Numbered from the stretch's first letter, positions 35,895-45,901 are shown. The stretch is DNA of 64,000 bases from Virgisporangium aurantiacum (GCF_016863635.1 NZ_BOPG01000009.1:186001-250000), one strand, 5' to 3'. A program made the numbers and translations. Notes: generated by a model not told the origin, from the letters alone.

Positions 35895-37904
35895 TCAGTG
35901 GTCGCCGTCCGAACCATCGGAGGGTTTGCTGCCCACGGAGACCGTGGAACCCTCGCCGGATGCCGGCGGAGCGGGCAGGGCAGCCGCTTCGGAGCCGTTC
36001 GAACCGATCGCCGGCCGGCGCCGACGCCCGTTGACGTTGTACGGCGCCATCGGCGGCCGCTTCTCGACGCGGGCACAGATGCGCGCCATGTCGGCCTGGC
36101 TGACCGTCTCGCGCTCCATCAACTCGCCCACGAGGCTGTCGAGCACGTCGCGGTACTCGACCAGGATCTCCCAGGCCTCGTCGTGGGCCAGTTCGATCAG
36201 CGCACGCACCTCGTTGTCGATCTCCGCGGCGATCTTCTCCGAGTAGTCGCGCTCGTGCCCCACGGTGCGGCCGAGGAACGGCTCGCCGTCGGTCTTGCCG
36301 TACTTCACCGCCCCGAGCTTCGCGCTCATGCCGTACTCGGTGACCATCGCGCGGGCCAGGCCGGTGGCCTTCTGGATGTCGTCGCCGGCGCCGGTGGTGG
36401 GCTCGTGGAACACCAGTTCCTCGGCCGCCCGCCCGCCCAGCGCGTACGCCAGGGTGTCGATCATCTCGGCGCGCGTCTGCGTGTACTTGTCTTCGGTCGG
36501 CAGCACCAGCGTGTGACCGAGCGACCGACCACGCGGCAGGATCGTCACCTTGTGCACCGGTGCCGAGTGCGGCAGCGCCCAGGCGACCAGGGCGTGCCCC
36601 GACTCGTGGTACGCGGTGATCTTCTTCTCGTGGTCGCTCATCGCGCGAGTCTTGCGCTCCGGACCGGCGATGACGCGGTCGATCGCCTCTTCCAGCGCGT
36701 CGTTGACGATGGCCCGCTTGTTCTCACGGGCGGTCAGCAGCGCCGACTCGTTGATCACGTTGGCCAGGTCGGCACCGGTGAAGCCGGGCGTGCGGCGGGC
36801 CACCGAGTCGAGGTCGACGTCGGGCGCGAACGGCTTGCCCTTCGCGTGCACCCGCAGGATCGCCTTGCGGCCCTCCATGTCGGGGCGGTCGACGGCGATC
36901 TGCCGGTCGAACCGGCCGGGACGCAGCAGCGCCGGGTCGAGGATGTCGGGCCGGTTGGTGGCCGCGATCAGGATGACCCCGCCCTTGGCGTCGAAGCCGT
37001 CCATCTCGACAAGGAGCTGGTTCAGCGTCTGCTCGCGCTCGTCGTGCCCGCCACCGAGACCGGCGCCACGATGACGGCCGACCGCGTCGATCTCGTCGAC
37101 GAAGACGATCGCCGGTGCGTTCGTCTTGGCCTGCTCGAACAGGTCACGCACGCGGGACGCGCCGACACCGACGAACATCTCGACGAAGTCGGAACCGGAG
37201 ATCGTGTAGAACGGCACCCCGGCCTCGCCGGCGACGGCCCGGGCGAGCAGCGTCTTACCCGTACCGGGTGGCCCGTACAGCAGCACGCCCTTGGGAATCT
37301 TCGCGCCGAGCGCCTGGTACTTGGCCGGTGCCTGCAGGAAGTCCTTGATCTCGTGCAGTTCCTCGACGGCCTCGTCGGCGCCAGCGACATCGCCGAACGT
37401 GGTCTTCGGCATGTCTTTGGAGATGAGCTTGGCCTTCGACTTACCGAAGTTGAGGACCCGCGACCCGCCGCCCTGCATCTGCGACATGAACAGCAGCAAC
37501 AGGATCACCAGCACCGCGATGGGCAACAGGTTGACCAGCAGGCTGACGAAGATGCTGTCCTTGGTGACCTTGATGTCGTACTTGTCGATGACGCCGGCGG
37601 CCTTGAGCTCGTCGAGCTCGGCCTGCAACTCGTCCATCGACTGGGCCGGAATCGACGCCTGGATGCGATCGGTCTCGGTGCCCTTGACCGTGCGCTTCTC
37701 CTTGAGGACAAGGTTGAGGGTCTGTTCCTTGTCTTCGAGAAGCACCGTCTTCGCGTTACCGGAGCGCAGGTTGCTCAGTACGTCGGAGGTGTCCCACTTG
37801 GTGTAGGTGGGTCCGCCCGAAATCAGGTAACTCAGGGCGACAGCGCCAGCGATGACCAGGATGATCCACACCAGCGGTCGGCGGAACAAGCGAGTACGTT
37901 CCAT
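35895..37904 (-). CDS. ftsH: ATP-dependent zinc metalloprotease FtsH
   Basis: 669 residues. Two membrane helices (about 8-27 and 115-137) bracket an external domain. Walker A GPPGTGKT (about 210-218), Walker B IVFVDEID and the second region of homology ([20 protein letters not shown]) follow. The zinc-binding [12 protein letters not shown] (first His about 432) is intact. It is a membrane-bound hexameric AAA+ protease for quality control. ATG 37904 ([10 protein letters not shown]) is preferred to a longer Gly-rich start. The C-terminal tail after MAPYNVNG is low-complexity Ser/Gly/Asp. The order hpt-ftsH-folE is conserved in actinobacteria. Confidence 0.96.
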   Translation of the reverse strand: MERTRLFRRPLVWIILVIAGAVALSYLISGGPTYTKWDTSDVLSNLRSGNAKTVLLEDKEQTLNLVLKEKRTVKGTETDRIQASIPAQSMDELQAELDELKAAGVIDKYDIKVTKDSIFVSLLVNLLPIAVLVILLLLFMSQMQGGGSRVLNFGKSKAKLISKDMPKTTFGDVAGADEAVEELHEIKDFLQAPAKYQALGAKIPKGVLLYGPPGTGKTLLARAVAGEAGVPFYTISGSDFVEMFVGVGASRVRDLFEQAKTNAPAIVFVDEIDAVGRHRGAGLGGGHDEREQTLNQLLVEMDGFDAKGGVILIAATNRPDILDPALLRPGRFDRQIAVDRPDMEGRKAILRVHAKGKPFAPDVDLDSVARRTPGFTGADLANVINESALLTARENKRAIVNDALEEAIDRVIAGPERKTRAMSDHEKKITAYHESGHALVAWALPHSAPVHKVTILPRGRSLGHTLVLPTEDKYTQTRAEMIDTLAYALGGRAAEELVFHEPTTGAGDDIQKATGLARAMVTEYGMSAKLGAVKYGKTDGEPFLGRTVGHERDYSEKIAAEIDNEVRALIELAHDEAWEILVEYRDVLDSLVGELMERETVSQADMARICARVEKRPPMAPYNVNGRRRRPAIGSNGSEAAALPAPPASGEGSTVSVGSKPSDGSDGDH

Positions 37905-38116
37905 ATCGTCGTCGAGCGCCGCGCGCCCGGCCCCTCCCGATCGGTAAGCCAGCCATCCCGGCAGATCCGGGCCCGATGCCGCCCTCGGCAACCGGTTATT
38001 TGACGGTACACCGTCGTTTCAGGTGGCGTGGATCGCCGGTTGACCCCTCCGGTGGAAGTCTCAGCCGGTTCACAGCATAAATCGGGCGAATCAGGCCTCA
38101 CCCATCAAAGAGGGAT

Positions 38117-38686
38117 TCAGCGCTGGTAGACCGCCGGCTTCAGCACGGCGACGTCGGACAGTTCGCGGTAACGCTCCGCGTAGTCGAGCCCGTAACCCAC
38201 CACGAACTCCGTCGGGATGTCGAAGCCGACGTACCGCACGTCGAGCGGTACCCGCACCGCGTCGGGCTTGCGCAGCAGCGTCACCACCTCGATCGACGCG
38301 GCACCGCGGCCCGCCAGGTACTTCAGGAGCCAGGAGAGCGTGAGGCCGGAGTCGACGATGTCCTCGACGACGATGACGCGCCGACCGGTGATGTCGCGGT
38401 CGAGGTCCTTGAGGATCCGCACCACGCCCGACGACGAGCTGCCCTGCCCGTACGACGACACCGCCATGAACTCCAGTTCGACCGGCGGCCCGTAGCGCCC
38501 CAGCGCCCGGGCGAAGTCGGCCATGAACATCAGCGCGCCCTTGAGCACGCCCACCAGCAGCAGCGAGTCCGCGTCGGCGTGATCGGCGGCCACCTGCTTG
38601 GCCAGCTCGTCGGTCTTCGCGCGGATCTGTTCCTCGGTGACGATGACGCGATCGATGTCGCCGGCGTACCAGGTCCCCTCGGCCAT
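38117..38686 (-). CDS. hpt: Hypoxanthine phosphoribosyltransferase
   Basis: 189 residues. The PRPP-binding loop VIVVEDIVDSGLTLSWLL, the flexible loop SSYGQGSSSSGVV and the base-contacting VGFDIPTEFVVGYGLDYAERYR are all present. It salvages hypoxanthine/guanine to IMP/GMP. It follows tilS at a distance in the conserved ppa-dacB-zincin-tilS-hpt-ftsH-folE order, which is interrupted here between tilS and hpt by a gamma-glutamyltransferase, an AraC regulator and a small membrane protein. Confidence 0.95.
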   Translation of the reverse strand: MAEGTWYAGDIDRVIVTEEQIRAKTDELAKQVAADHADADSLLLVGVLKGALMFMADFARALGRYGPPVELEFMAVSSYGQGSSSSGVVRILKDLDRDITGRRVIVVEDIVDSGLTLSWLLKYLAGRGAASIEVVTLLRKPDAVRVPLDVRYVGFDIPTEFVVGYGLDYAERYRELSDVAVLKPAVYQR

Positions 38687-38757
38687 GGGGGCAAGCCTGC
38701 CCCATCAAGATGTATGAGCGGGCCGCGGGTGGCGCTTTTCACGGAACGGAACCAAAC

Positions 38758-38785
38758 AGGCCCGGCCTGCGAAGAGGCCGGGCCT
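38758..38785 (-). terminator. Intrinsic terminator-like hairpin
   Basis: AGGCCCGGCCT (38758-38768) and AGGCCGGGCCT (38775-38785) form a perfect 11-base stem with the 6-base loop GCGAAG. In the minus direction it is followed by a short T-rich run (TGTTTGG). It lies 23 bases after the stop of the small membrane-protein gene at 38809-38940 and would terminate it. Confidence 0.7.
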
Positions 38786-38808
38786 TCCACGTATACGGAA
38801 TGTCATGG

Positions 38809-38940
38809 TCAGTGCCAGCGGTCCACCCGGAATCCATCGGCACTGGGTGACCAGTCGGCACCGTCGCGGGAGTCGACGGCCCAGCCGAGGGCGGACGCGA
38901 GGGCGAGGACGACGAAGACGGAGAGGAGGAGGAGTTCCAT
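38809..38940 (-). CDS. 43-residue single-pass membrane protein
   Basis: MELLLLSVFVVLALASALGW gives one N-terminal membrane helix, followed by a polar tail (DSRDGADWSPSADGFRVDRWH). An AAGGA lies about 11 bases before ATG 38940, and a strong terminator follows the stop. An ORF with start, helix, stop and terminator in order is good evidence for a real small gene. It is divergent from the AraC-type regulator, with which it shares a 152-base promoter region. The function is unknown. Confidence 0.6.
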   Translation of the reverse strand: MELLLLSVFVVLALASALGWAVDSRDGADWSPSADGFRVDRWH

Positions 38941-39035
38941 GGTGGCCAGTCCTTAGATAGGTGTTTTCTGGGGATCTGGCCGGTGCGCACCGGTCTGTTG
39001 TCAATAAGCATGCGCCTCGCAACAACCGAACGACA

Positions 39036-39085
39036 GTGGCAGTGATGCCACACATCTTCAACATCCTGCCAAGCGCGGGTATCCT
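39036..39085 (+). promoter_or_regulatory. Operator-like inverted repeat and leaderless promoter of the AraC-type regulator
   Basis: GTGGCA (39036-39041) and TGCCAC (39046-39051) form a perfect 6-base inverted repeat. A -35-like TTCAAC at 39058-39063 and a -10-like TATCCT at 39080-39085 (16-base spacer) follow, with ATG 39093 seven bases later. No Shine-Dalgarno is present, so the mRNA is probably leaderless. The repeat is a candidate self-binding site. Confidence 0.45.
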
Positions 39086-39092
39086 GGGTCAC

Positions 39093-40058
39093 ATGCTCAC
39101 CAGGGTCGCTGTTCTGGCACTTCCCGAGCTCGCGGTGTTCGAACTCGGTGTCCTCACCGAGATCTTCGGCTATGACCGCGACGACCTGCCGAAGTACGAC
39201 TTCGCCCTCTGCAGTCCGGGCGCCGAGCCGGTGCGCACGCACGCCGGGTTCAGCATCCATCCGGAGCACGATCTCGACGTCATCGACCGGGCCGATCTGG
39301 TCGCGGTCGCCCCGTACGAGAACGGATTCGAGCCGCCCGAGGAGGCGCTCGACGCGCTACGGCGGGCCGCCGACCGCGGCGCCTGGGTGATGAGCGTCTG
39401 CACCGGCGCGTTCGCTCTCGGCGCAGCCGGCCTGCTCGACGACCGCCGCTGCACCACCCACTGGCGGCACACCGACGAGCTGAAGGCCCGCTACCCGAAC
39501 GCCAAGGTCGACCCGAACGTCCTCTACGTCGCCGACGACAACATCATCACCAGCGCCGGCACCGCCGCGAGCATCGACGCGGGCCTCTACCTGGTGCGCG
39601 AGGTGCACGGCAGCGCGGTCGCCACCGCGCTCGCCCGCCGCATGGTCGTTCCGCCGCACCGCGACGGCGGCCAGGCCCAGTTCATCGAGACGCCGATGGC
39701 GCCCACCGTCGAGGCACCGACCCTGCAACCGCTGCTCGCGGAGGTGCTGGGCAGCCTCGACCAGCCGCACACCGTCGATACGCTCGCCGCCTGCGCGCAC
39801 ATGGCGCCGCGCACGTTCGCCCGCCGGTTCCGCGCCGAAACCGGCGCCACGCCGCACGACTGGCTCACCAACCAGCGCGTCCTGCTGGCCCGTCGCCTCC
39901 TCGAAGAGAGTGACCTCGGCATCGACGCGATCGCCGCCCGCGCGGGCTTCGGCAGCGCCGCCACGCTGCGCCACCACTTCACCCAGCGGATGTGCACCAC
40001 GCCGCAGGCCTACCGGAGCACGTTCAGGGGCGCGGTCGGCGGCGTGAGAGGCGTGTGA
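39093..40058 (+). CDS. GlxA/FtrA-type transcriptional regulator (DJ-1 domain plus AraC HTH)
   Basis: 321 residues. The N-terminal DJ-1/PfpI-like domain (VAVLALPELAVFELGVLTEIFG ... WVMSVCTGAFALGAAGLL, with the nucleophile-elbow cysteine retained) precedes two C-terminal AraC-type helix-turn-helix motifs (HMAPRTFARRFRAETG and IAARAGFGSAATLRHHF). Members sense small metabolites and activate adjacent genes. The divergent 43-residue membrane protein and the convergent gamma-glutamyltransferase are the nearest candidates. ATG 39093 fits the leaderless promoter. Confidence 0.88.
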   Translation: MLTRVAVLALPELAVFELGVLTEIFGYDRDDLPKYDFALCSPGAEPVRTHAGFSIHPEHDLDVIDRADLVAVAPYENGFEPPEEALDALRRAADRGAWVMSVCTGAFALGAAGLLDDRRCTTHWRHTDELKARYPNAKVDPNVLYVADDNIITSAGTAASIDAGLYLVREVHGSAVATALARRMVVPPHRDGGQAQFIETPMAPTVEAPTLQPLLAEVLGSLDQPHTVDTLAACAHMAPRTFARRFRAETGATPHDWLTNQRVLLARRLLEESDLGIDAIAARAGFGSAATLRHHFTQRMCTTPQAYRSTFRGAVGGVRGV

Positions 40059-40062
40059 GCGG

Positions 40063-41691
40063 TCAGTACCCCAGCGCGACGCCGTCGGCGCGCGGTTCGG
40101 TGCCGGCCACCAGGCCATCGGACGCGGTGCGCCAGATCGCCTGCCCGTAGCCGAACCCGGCCGGCTCCGGCACCACCGTCACCTCGTGCCCACGCGCCCG
40201 CAGGTCGTCCACCCCGTCGAACCCGGATTCCACCTGCACGGAACGGCCCGCGTGCCAGTACCACCGGGGCCGGTCGAGCGCCGCCTGCGGGTCGAGGCCG
40301 TCGTCCACAGTGGACAGGACGACCTGGAGGTGGCCCTGTGGTTGCATGTGGCCGCCCATCACCCCGAACGGGCCCACCGCGTCGCCCCCGCGGGTCAGGA
40401 ACCCGGGAATGATCGTGTGGAACGGCCGCTTCGACGGCGCCGCCGCGTTGGGGTGGTCGGGGTCGAGCGCGAACCCGGCACCGCGATTCTGCAGCGTGAA
40501 CCCGGTGCCCGGCGCCACCACGTACGACCCGAAGCCCATGTAGTTCGACTGGATCAGGCTGACCATCATGCCGCCGGCGTCGGCGGTGCACAGGTACACG
40601 GTTCCGCCGCGGGCCGGGTCACCCGGCTCGGGCGTGGCGGCCTTGTCGGTGATCAGGCCTCGGCGCCGCGCCAGGTAATCGGCATCGAGAAGGGCATCCG
40701 GGTGGACGCGCATCGCGGCCGGATCCGCCACGTAGGCGTGCGCGTCGGCGAACCCGAGCTTCATCGCCTCGATCTGCTCGTGGACGCCCACCGGCCGGTC
40801 GAACCCGGCCAGGATGCCGAGCGCCTGCAACGCCGCGATCCCCTGCCCGTTCGGCGGGATCTCCCACACCTCGTGGTCGCGGTACCGCACCGAGATCGGG
40901 TCGACCCAGGTCGACTCGTGCGCCGCCAGGTCGGCGGAGCTCAGCAGGCCGCCGGTGCCACCGGCGAAACCGACCAGCGCCGACGCGGTGTCGCCGCGGT
41001 AGAACGACTCCGCGCCGGTCTCGCCGATCAGCCGCAGCGTGCGGGCGGCGTCGGGGTTGCGGAACAGCTCGCCGGCCGCCGGCGCGCGGCCGCCCGGCGC
41101 GAACACCCGCAGCCACTCCGCGTGCTCCGGCCGGCCCTCCAGCGTTGACCGGACGGCGGCCAGCCCACGGCCCCAGTAGTGCGCCACCGACGGCGACACC
41201 GGGAACCCGTGCTCGGCGTAGTGGGCGGCGTCGGCCAGCAGCGCCGGGAACGGCAGCCGGCCGAACCGTGCGTGCAGGTCGCGCCAGCCGGCCGGCGCGC
41301 CCGGCACGGTGACCGGCAGCCAGCCCCGCGCCGGCATCGTCGAAACCGCGTCGGCCTGCGCCCCGCCCAGGGCGGCACTGGCCGGAACGCCGGCCGCGTG
41401 GGCGGTCTCGAACGTCAGCGCGGCCGGCGACCGGCCCGAGGCGTTGAGCCCGTACAGCGCCGATCCGTCCCAGACGAGCGCGAACAGGTCGCTGCCGATG
41501 TCGTTCGAACCGGGCTGGACGACGGCGAGGGCGGCTGCGGTCGCGATCGCCGCGTCGACGGCGTTGCCGCCCTGACGCAGCACGGCGAGCCCGGCGGACG
41601 CGGCGAGCGGCTGGCTGGTGGCCACCACACCGCGCGGTGCGTGGAGCGGCTTACGCCGGGTGTGAGGACCGAAATTCTGAGAGGCGGGCAC
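40063..41691 (-). CDS. Gamma-glutamyltransferase-family protein
   Basis: 542 residues. The N-terminal half contains GVVATSQPLAASAGLAVLRQGGNAVDAAIA and PGAPAGWRDLHARFG. The self-cleavage region is DPARGGTVYLCTADAGGMMV, with the conserved Thr of GGT as predicted nucleophile. FTLQNRGAGFALDPDHPN and HTIIPGF follow. No signal peptide is obvious, so it may be the cytosolic form common in actinobacteria. It hydrolyses or transfers gamma-glutamyl groups; the physiological substrate is unknown. GTG 41691 is nine bases after the tilS stop, and its stop faces that of the AraC regulator. Confidence 0.87.
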   Translation of the reverse strand: MPASQNFGPHTRRKPLHAPRGVVATSQPLAASAGLAVLRQGGNAVDAAIATAAALAVVQPGSNDIGSDLFALVWDGSALYGLNASGRSPAALTFETAHAAGVPASAALGGAQADAVSTMPARGWLPVTVPGAPAGWRDLHARFGRLPFPALLADAAHYAEHGFPVSPSVAHYWGRGLAAVRSTLEGRPEHAEWLRVFAPGGRAPAAGELFRNPDAARTLRLIGETGAESFYRGDTASALVGFAGGTGGLLSSADLAAHESTWVDPISVRYRDHEVWEIPPNGQGIAALQALGILAGFDRPVGVHEQIEAMKLGFADAHAYVADPAAMRVHPDALLDADYLARRRGLITDKAATPEPGDPARGGTVYLCTADAGGMMVSLIQSNYMGFGSYVVAPGTGFTLQNRGAGFALDPDHPNAAAPSKRPFHTIIPGFLTRGGDAVGPFGVMGGHMQPQGHLQVVLSTVDDGLDPQAALDRPRWYWHAGRSVQVESGFDGVDDLRARGHEVTVVPEPAGFGYGQAIWRTASDGLVAGTEPRADGVALGY

Positions 41692-41699
41692 GCGGCCAT

Positions 41700-42680
41700 C
41701 TAACCCCGAACCGGCGCCACCAGCCCACCGCTGCGGCCGACCAGGACCCCACCGGGCAACCCCACCGGCCCCTGGCCGTGCCAGTCGGTCACCAGCGTGT
41801 CGAGGGCCGCGATGTGCCGCTGGGACAGGGCGCCCGCGCCCAGTTCGGCGGCGTAGAGCCGGAGCACGCGGGTGCGGAGCGCGGCCGGCTGCGTGAGGAG
41901 CACGTCGACGGCAAGGCCGGCGGGCACGCGGGCCACCGACACGGCCCGCTCGGCGAGTTCGTCGAGGGCGGCGGTGTCGTCGGCGACCAGCGCCGCCGTG
42001 CGGGCCAGGTTGGCGACGACGCCGGCACCGAGGACGTCGATCAGCACCGGCAGCGCCGACCTGACGCGGGCCCGCGCGAACGCCGGGTCGGCGTTGTGCG
42101 GGTCCTCCCAGGCCTTCAGGCCCATCTCGGCGCCCGCCGCGCGGACCTCGGCCCGGGTGAGCCCGAGCAGCGGCCGCAGGAACGTGATCCCGTCGACCTC
42201 CCGGATCGCCGGCATTCCGGCCAACCCGCGCGGGCCGCCGCCCCGGGCCAGCGCCAGGAGCACGGTCTCCGCCTGGTCTTCCTGCGTGTGCCCGAGGAGG
42301 ACGGTGGCGCCGCCGCAGTCGTGGGCGGCCTTGCACAGCGCCTCGTACCGGGCCTCCCGGGCGGCCGCCTCCGGACCACCGGACCGGCCGGCGACCTCGA
42401 CCGCGACGCTCAGCACCGGGGAGAACTCCTCCGAACGCGCCCACGATGCCAGCTCGGCGGCCCGCTCGGCGGACCCTTCCTGCAGCTGATGGTCGACGGT
42501 GACCAGGCCACAGGCCACCCCCAGCCGCGAGGCGACGAACCGGGCCGCGCCGGCCAGCGCCAACGAGTCGCCGCCGCCGGAGCAGGCGACGAGAACGCCG
42601 TGCCTACCGCGTCCGCTTGCTTCCAACGCCCGACGGACCGCCAGCCGAACCGCGGCGACCTCGCGCGAGGGGCCGGTCAT
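41700..42680 (-). CDS. tilS: tRNA(Ile)-lysidine synthase
   Basis: 326 residues. The PP-loop ACSGGGDSLALAGA (about 32-45) is followed by TVDHQLQEGSAERA, LLGHTQEDQAETVLL and RPLLGLTRAEVRA. It adds lysine to C34 of the AUA-reading tRNA(Ile), an essential step. The length fits actinobacterial TilS, which lacks the long C-terminal domain of enterobacteria. GGGGAG upstream supports ATG 42680. Confidence 0.95.
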   Translation of the reverse strand: MTGPSREVAAVRLAVRRALEASGRGRHGVLVACSGGGDSLALAGAARFVASRLGVACGLVTVDHQLQEGSAERAAELASWARSEEFSPVLSVAVEVAGRSGGPEAAAREARYEALCKAAHDCGGATVLLGHTQEDQAETVLLALARGGGPRGLAGMPAIREVDGITFLRPLLGLTRAEVRAAGAEMGLKAWEDPHNADPAFARARVRSALPVLIDVLGAGVVANLARTAALVADDTAALDELAERAVSVARVPAGLAVDVLLTQPAALRTRVLRLYAAELGAGALSQRHIAALDTLVTDWHGQGPVGLPGGVLVGRSGGLVAPVRG

Positions 42681-42763
42681 GCCGGCTCCCCACTCCGTGG
42701 TGAGCCGCCCTGACCGGGAGGACTCCGCCCAATGATGCCCTCGCGCAAGCGCTCGGTCATGGC

Positions 42764-43813
42764 TTATGCGGCGAGCGACGGAACCACGCGGGCGACCCAT
42801 CCGCCCGGGTCGCCGAGCTCGTTGAGACGCGGCAGGGTGAGCGGCGACTGCCAGATCTTGTTGAACCCGGCCATGCCGACCCGCTCGACCACACCGTGGA
42901 CGAACTTGCGGCCCTCGGCGTACTGCCGCATCTTGACCTCGATGCCGATGAGCCGGCGGATGACCTTCTCGACCGGGTTGGCCTCTTCGCGGCGGAGGTT
43001 GAACTTCTGCCGGATGTCGGCGACGGTGGGGACCACCTCGGGGCCGACGCCGTCCATGACGAACTCGGCGTGCCCCTCCAGCAGCGTCATCAGCGCGGTG
43101 AGCCGGTCGAGCACGGCGCGCTGGGCGCTGCTCTGCACGATGTCGAGAACCGAGGCGCGGCTGTCGGGGTTGCGGGCGGCGTCGGCCAGCGTGGAGATGC
43201 CCCGGCGCAGGCGGAGCAGCATCTCGTCCTTCTCGAGCTGGGACGCGTCGACGAACGCCTGCACCTCGCCGAGGAAGTGGGCGCGCAGCCAGGGAACGGC
43301 GGTGAACTGGGTGCGGTGGGTGACCTCGTGCAGGCACACCCACAGCCGGAAGTCGTGCGGGTCGGCACCCAGCCGGCGCTCGGCCTCGACGATGTTCGGC
43401 GCGATCAGCAGCAGCTGGCCCGGGTCGGAGGAGAAGACCTCGTACTGGCCGAGCACCCGGCCGGAGAGGTAGGCGAGGACCGTGCCGGCCTGCACGCCGG
43501 TGAGCCGGGAGCCGACCGCGGTGCCGATCGCGCCGGGGTTCTTGCCGCCGGTGAGCCGCTCGGCGAGCGGGTTGATGACCTCCCGCAGGCCGGCGATGTT
43601 GGCGGCCGCCCAGTCTTTCCGGTCGACCACCCGGACCGGTGACTCCGGCCCCTTCAACTGCGTGTACTCGGCGACGTGCACCGACGCCTCGTCGGCCAGG
43701 CGGCGCAGGTCGGCGACGGCCTCGGCGGCCTCTTCCAGGCTCACCTTGGGGCCGGACTTGCCCAGCGCACCCGCGGTGGAAGCGGCGAGATCCCAATCGA
43801 CAAACTGCACCAT
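42764..43813 (-). CDS. Zinc-dependent metalloprotease-like protein (zincin_2/DUF2342)
   Basis: 349 residues. The HExxH motif is LHEVTHRTQF (H162-E163-x2-H166), with a downstream LEGHAEFVMDGVG as possible third-ligand region. This is the actinobacterial DUF2342/zincin_2 family, sometimes labelled coenzyme F420 biosynthesis-associated, whose substrate is unknown. ATG 43813 (MVQFVDWDLA) is preferred to a GTG three codons earlier. It sits between tilS and dacB, a conserved order. Confidence 0.88.
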   Translation of the reverse strand: MVQFVDWDLAASTAGALGKSGPKVSLEEAAEAVADLRRLADEASVHVAEYTQLKGPESPVRVVDRKDWAAANIAGLREVINPLAERLTGGKNPGAIGTAVGSRLTGVQAGTVLAYLSGRVLGQYEVFSSDPGQLLLIAPNIVEAERRLGADPHDFRLWVCLHEVTHRTQFTAVPWLRAHFLGEVQAFVDASQLEKDEMLLRLRRGISTLADAARNPDSRASVLDIVQSSAQRAVLDRLTALMTLLEGHAEFVMDGVGPEVVPTVADIRQKFNLRREEANPVEKVIRRLIGIEVKMRQYAEGRKFVHGVVERVGMAGFNKIWQSPLTLPRLNELGDPGGWVARVVPSLAA

Positions 43814-43885
43814 GCACACCACCGTACCCGCGGCGTGCCCACACCCCCGGTGATGATCACAAAGATCGGGGTGGAGTCCGGGTCT

Positions 43886-45283
43886 CTACTTACACCCGCA
43901 GGAGGCCAGCGCGGCGAGCACCCGGTCGAGCGCGTCCTGCGCGGCGAGGGTGCCCGCATCGCCGGCCACGACGCCGTCGGCCAGGATCGCCACCGCCAGC
44001 TCGCGGCCCTCGGCGGTGTACACGATGCCGGCCACCCCGCTGACCGACCGCAGCGTGCCGGTCTTGACCCGCACCATCCCCGCGGCGGGAGCGCCCGCGT
44101 TCGCCTTCTTGAACCGGTTGAACAGCGTGCCGTTGTACGCGGCGACCGGCAGCCCGGTGTGCACCGCGCGGAGGTCGGCCCGGTCGGGTTTCGCGGTGAG
44201 CGCAACCAGCTCGGCCAGGAGCGACGGGCTCACCTTGTCGCCGCGGGACAGGCCGCTGCCGTCGGCCAGGGCCAGCTCGGCCGGGGCGAACCCGAGCTCG
44301 GCGATCTGTGCCATCGAGGCCTGTGCGCCGCCCTCGAACGTGGCCGGCTTGCCCTTCTTGATAGCGACGTGCCGGGCCAGCGCCTCGGCGATCATGTTGT
44401 CGCTCTCGACCAGCATGAGCTCGACCTGGCGGCTCAGCGACATCGACTTCACCGCGCCGAGCTCCTTCGCGCCCTGCGGCGCCGTACCGAGGGCCACCGC
44501 GCTCGTGGGCACCCCGAGCAGTTTGGCGAACGCCTGCGCGGCGATGGCCGCGGGGTTTGCCACGCGCGGGGTCGAACCCCGGGGACCGACCTTCGGGTCG
44601 ACCCGGGCGCCGTCGGTGGTGAGACCGACGATCGGGCCGACCACGCGCGCGGCCTGCGGAATGTCGGCGTCCCACGGGCCGACGGCCGAGCCCTGGAAGA
44701 TCGAGATGTCGAACGTGATCTTCGTGGGCGGGGTGCCGCCCAGCGCCTTCTTCACCTGTTCGGCGAGGTCGGGCAGCGTGGCCGCCTCCGGGTAGGTGCC
44801 GGTTTCGCCGGCCGACAACGTCATGTCGCCGCCGCCGACCAGCACCACCTCGCCGGCGGCCGCGCCGGCCACCGCCTTCGTGACGAACTGGTGGTTCGGG
44901 CCGAGCGCGGCCAGCGCGGACACGGCCGTGACCAGCTTGATGGTGGACGCCGGAACCGTCGGCGTGTCGGAGCCCCGACCGAACAGAACCTGCCCGGTGG
45001 CCACGTCGATCACGTGCGCGGTGACGTTGGTGCCGAGCGCGGAGTCGCCGAACAACGGCTGCAGTTTCGCGGCGACCTGTGTGGCGTCGGGCACCGGCGC
45101 GGCCGCGGCGGCGGCGGGCAGGACCGCAAGATCCTTCGGGGCGGCGCCGGCCCGCCAGCCGGTGGCCGGACCGCCGTTGAGCAGGCCGGCCACGTCGTCG
45201 ACCCGCCACGTGCCCACGCCGGACACGACCAGGCTCACGGCGAATACGACCGCCGCGACGATCGTGCCCCGCTGCAATGACAT
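43886..45283 (-). CDS. dacB: D-alanyl-D-alanine carboxypeptidase/endopeptidase (PBP4 type)
   Basis: 465 residues. An N-terminal membrane/signal helix (GTIVAAVVFAVSLVVSGVG) precedes the penicillin-binding motifs S113-T-I-K, S-D-N (about 294) and K-T-G (about 407, VKTGTLRSVSGVAG). The long insert between SxxK and SxN is typical of class C (PBP4) enzymes. It trims or cleaves peptidoglycan peptides outside the membrane. GGAGGGAAGG precedes ATG 45283. It is divergent from ppa across 87 bases. Two cysteines end the chain (SCGCK). Confidence 0.93.
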   Translation of the reverse strand: MSLQRGTIVAAVVFAVSLVVSGVGTWRVDDVAGLLNGGPATGWRAGAAPKDLAVLPAAAAAAPVPDATQVAAKLQPLFGDSALGTNVTAHVIDVATGQVLFGRGSDTPTVPASTIKLVTAVSALAALGPNHQFVTKAVAGAAAGEVVLVGGGDMTLSAGETGTYPEAATLPDLAEQVKKALGGTPPTKITFDISIFQGSAVGPWDADIPQAARVVGPIVGLTTDGARVDPKVGPRGSTPRVANPAAIAAQAFAKLLGVPTSAVALGTAPQGAKELGAVKSMSLSRQVELMLVESDNMIAEALARHVAIKKGKPATFEGGAQASMAQIAELGFAPAELALADGSGLSRGDKVSPSLLAELVALTAKPDRADLRAVHTGLPVAAYNGTLFNRFKKANAGAPAAGMVRVKTGTLRSVSGVAGIVYTAEGRELAVAILADGVVAGDAGTLAAQDALDRVLAALASCGCK

Positions 45284-45370
45284 CGGCCTTCCCTCCACCC
45301 CGTCCACGCGCATCAGGGACACTAGCCCGCGGGTGCGACAAGCGGACGCCGGTACCGGCAGGGGGCACGG

Positions 45371-45901
45371 ATGGACTTTTTCGACGTCACGGTGGAAATT
45401 CCGAAGGGACATCGGAACAAGTACGAGGTTGATCACGAGACCGGACGGATCCGGCTGGACCGGACCCTGTTCACGGCCACCCAGTACCCGGCCGACTACG
45501 GGTTCATCGAGGGCACGCTGGGCGAGGACGACGACCCGCTGGACGCGCTCGTCATGATCTCCGAGCCGACGTTCCCGGGCTGCCTCATCCGGTGCCGGGC
45601 CATCGGCATGTTCCGGATGACCGACGAGAAGGGCGGCGACGACAAGGTGCTCTGCGTGCCCGCGGAGGACCCCCGGCACCGGCACCTCACCGACATCCAC
45701 CACATCGCCGAGTTCGACCGGCTGGAGATCCAGCACTTCTTCGAGGTCTACAAGGATCTTGAGCCGGGCAAGAGCGTCGAGGGCGCCACGTGGGTGGGGC
45801 GGGTCGAGGCCGAGGCGGAGATCGTCGCCTCCCGGCAGCGCTACACGGAGGCGATCGCCGCCGGCACGTACCACGAGCCCGGCGTCCGCACCCACCCCTG
45901 A
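45371..45901 (+). CDS. ppa: Inorganic pyrophosphatase
   Basis: 176 residues, the normal bacterial length. It has [27 protein letters not shown] and the metal-binding aspartates in [10 protein letters not shown], then [13 protein letters not shown]. It hydrolyses pyrophosphate from biosynthesis. CAGGGGG just upstream acts as the ribosome-binding site. An imperfectly placed long-range inverted repeat (CTGACGCCG at 45898-45906, CGGCGTCAG at 45964-45972) spans the gap to convergent eccD. Confidence 0.96.
   Translation: MDFFDVTVEIPKGHRNKYEVDHETGRIRLDRTLFTATQYPADYGFIEGTLGEDDDPLDALVMISEPTFPGCLIRCRAIGMFRMTDEKGGDDKVLCVPAEDPRHRHLTDIHHIAEFDRLEIQHFFEVYKDLEPGKSVEGATWVGRVEAEAEIVASRQRYTEAIAAGTYHEPGVRTHP

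Noticed and set aside
35838..38003. 721-codon open frame opposite ftsH
   Set aside because: Mirror of the intact FtsH frame; composition (His/Val/Asp/Arg-rich) is that of reverse-strand shadows.
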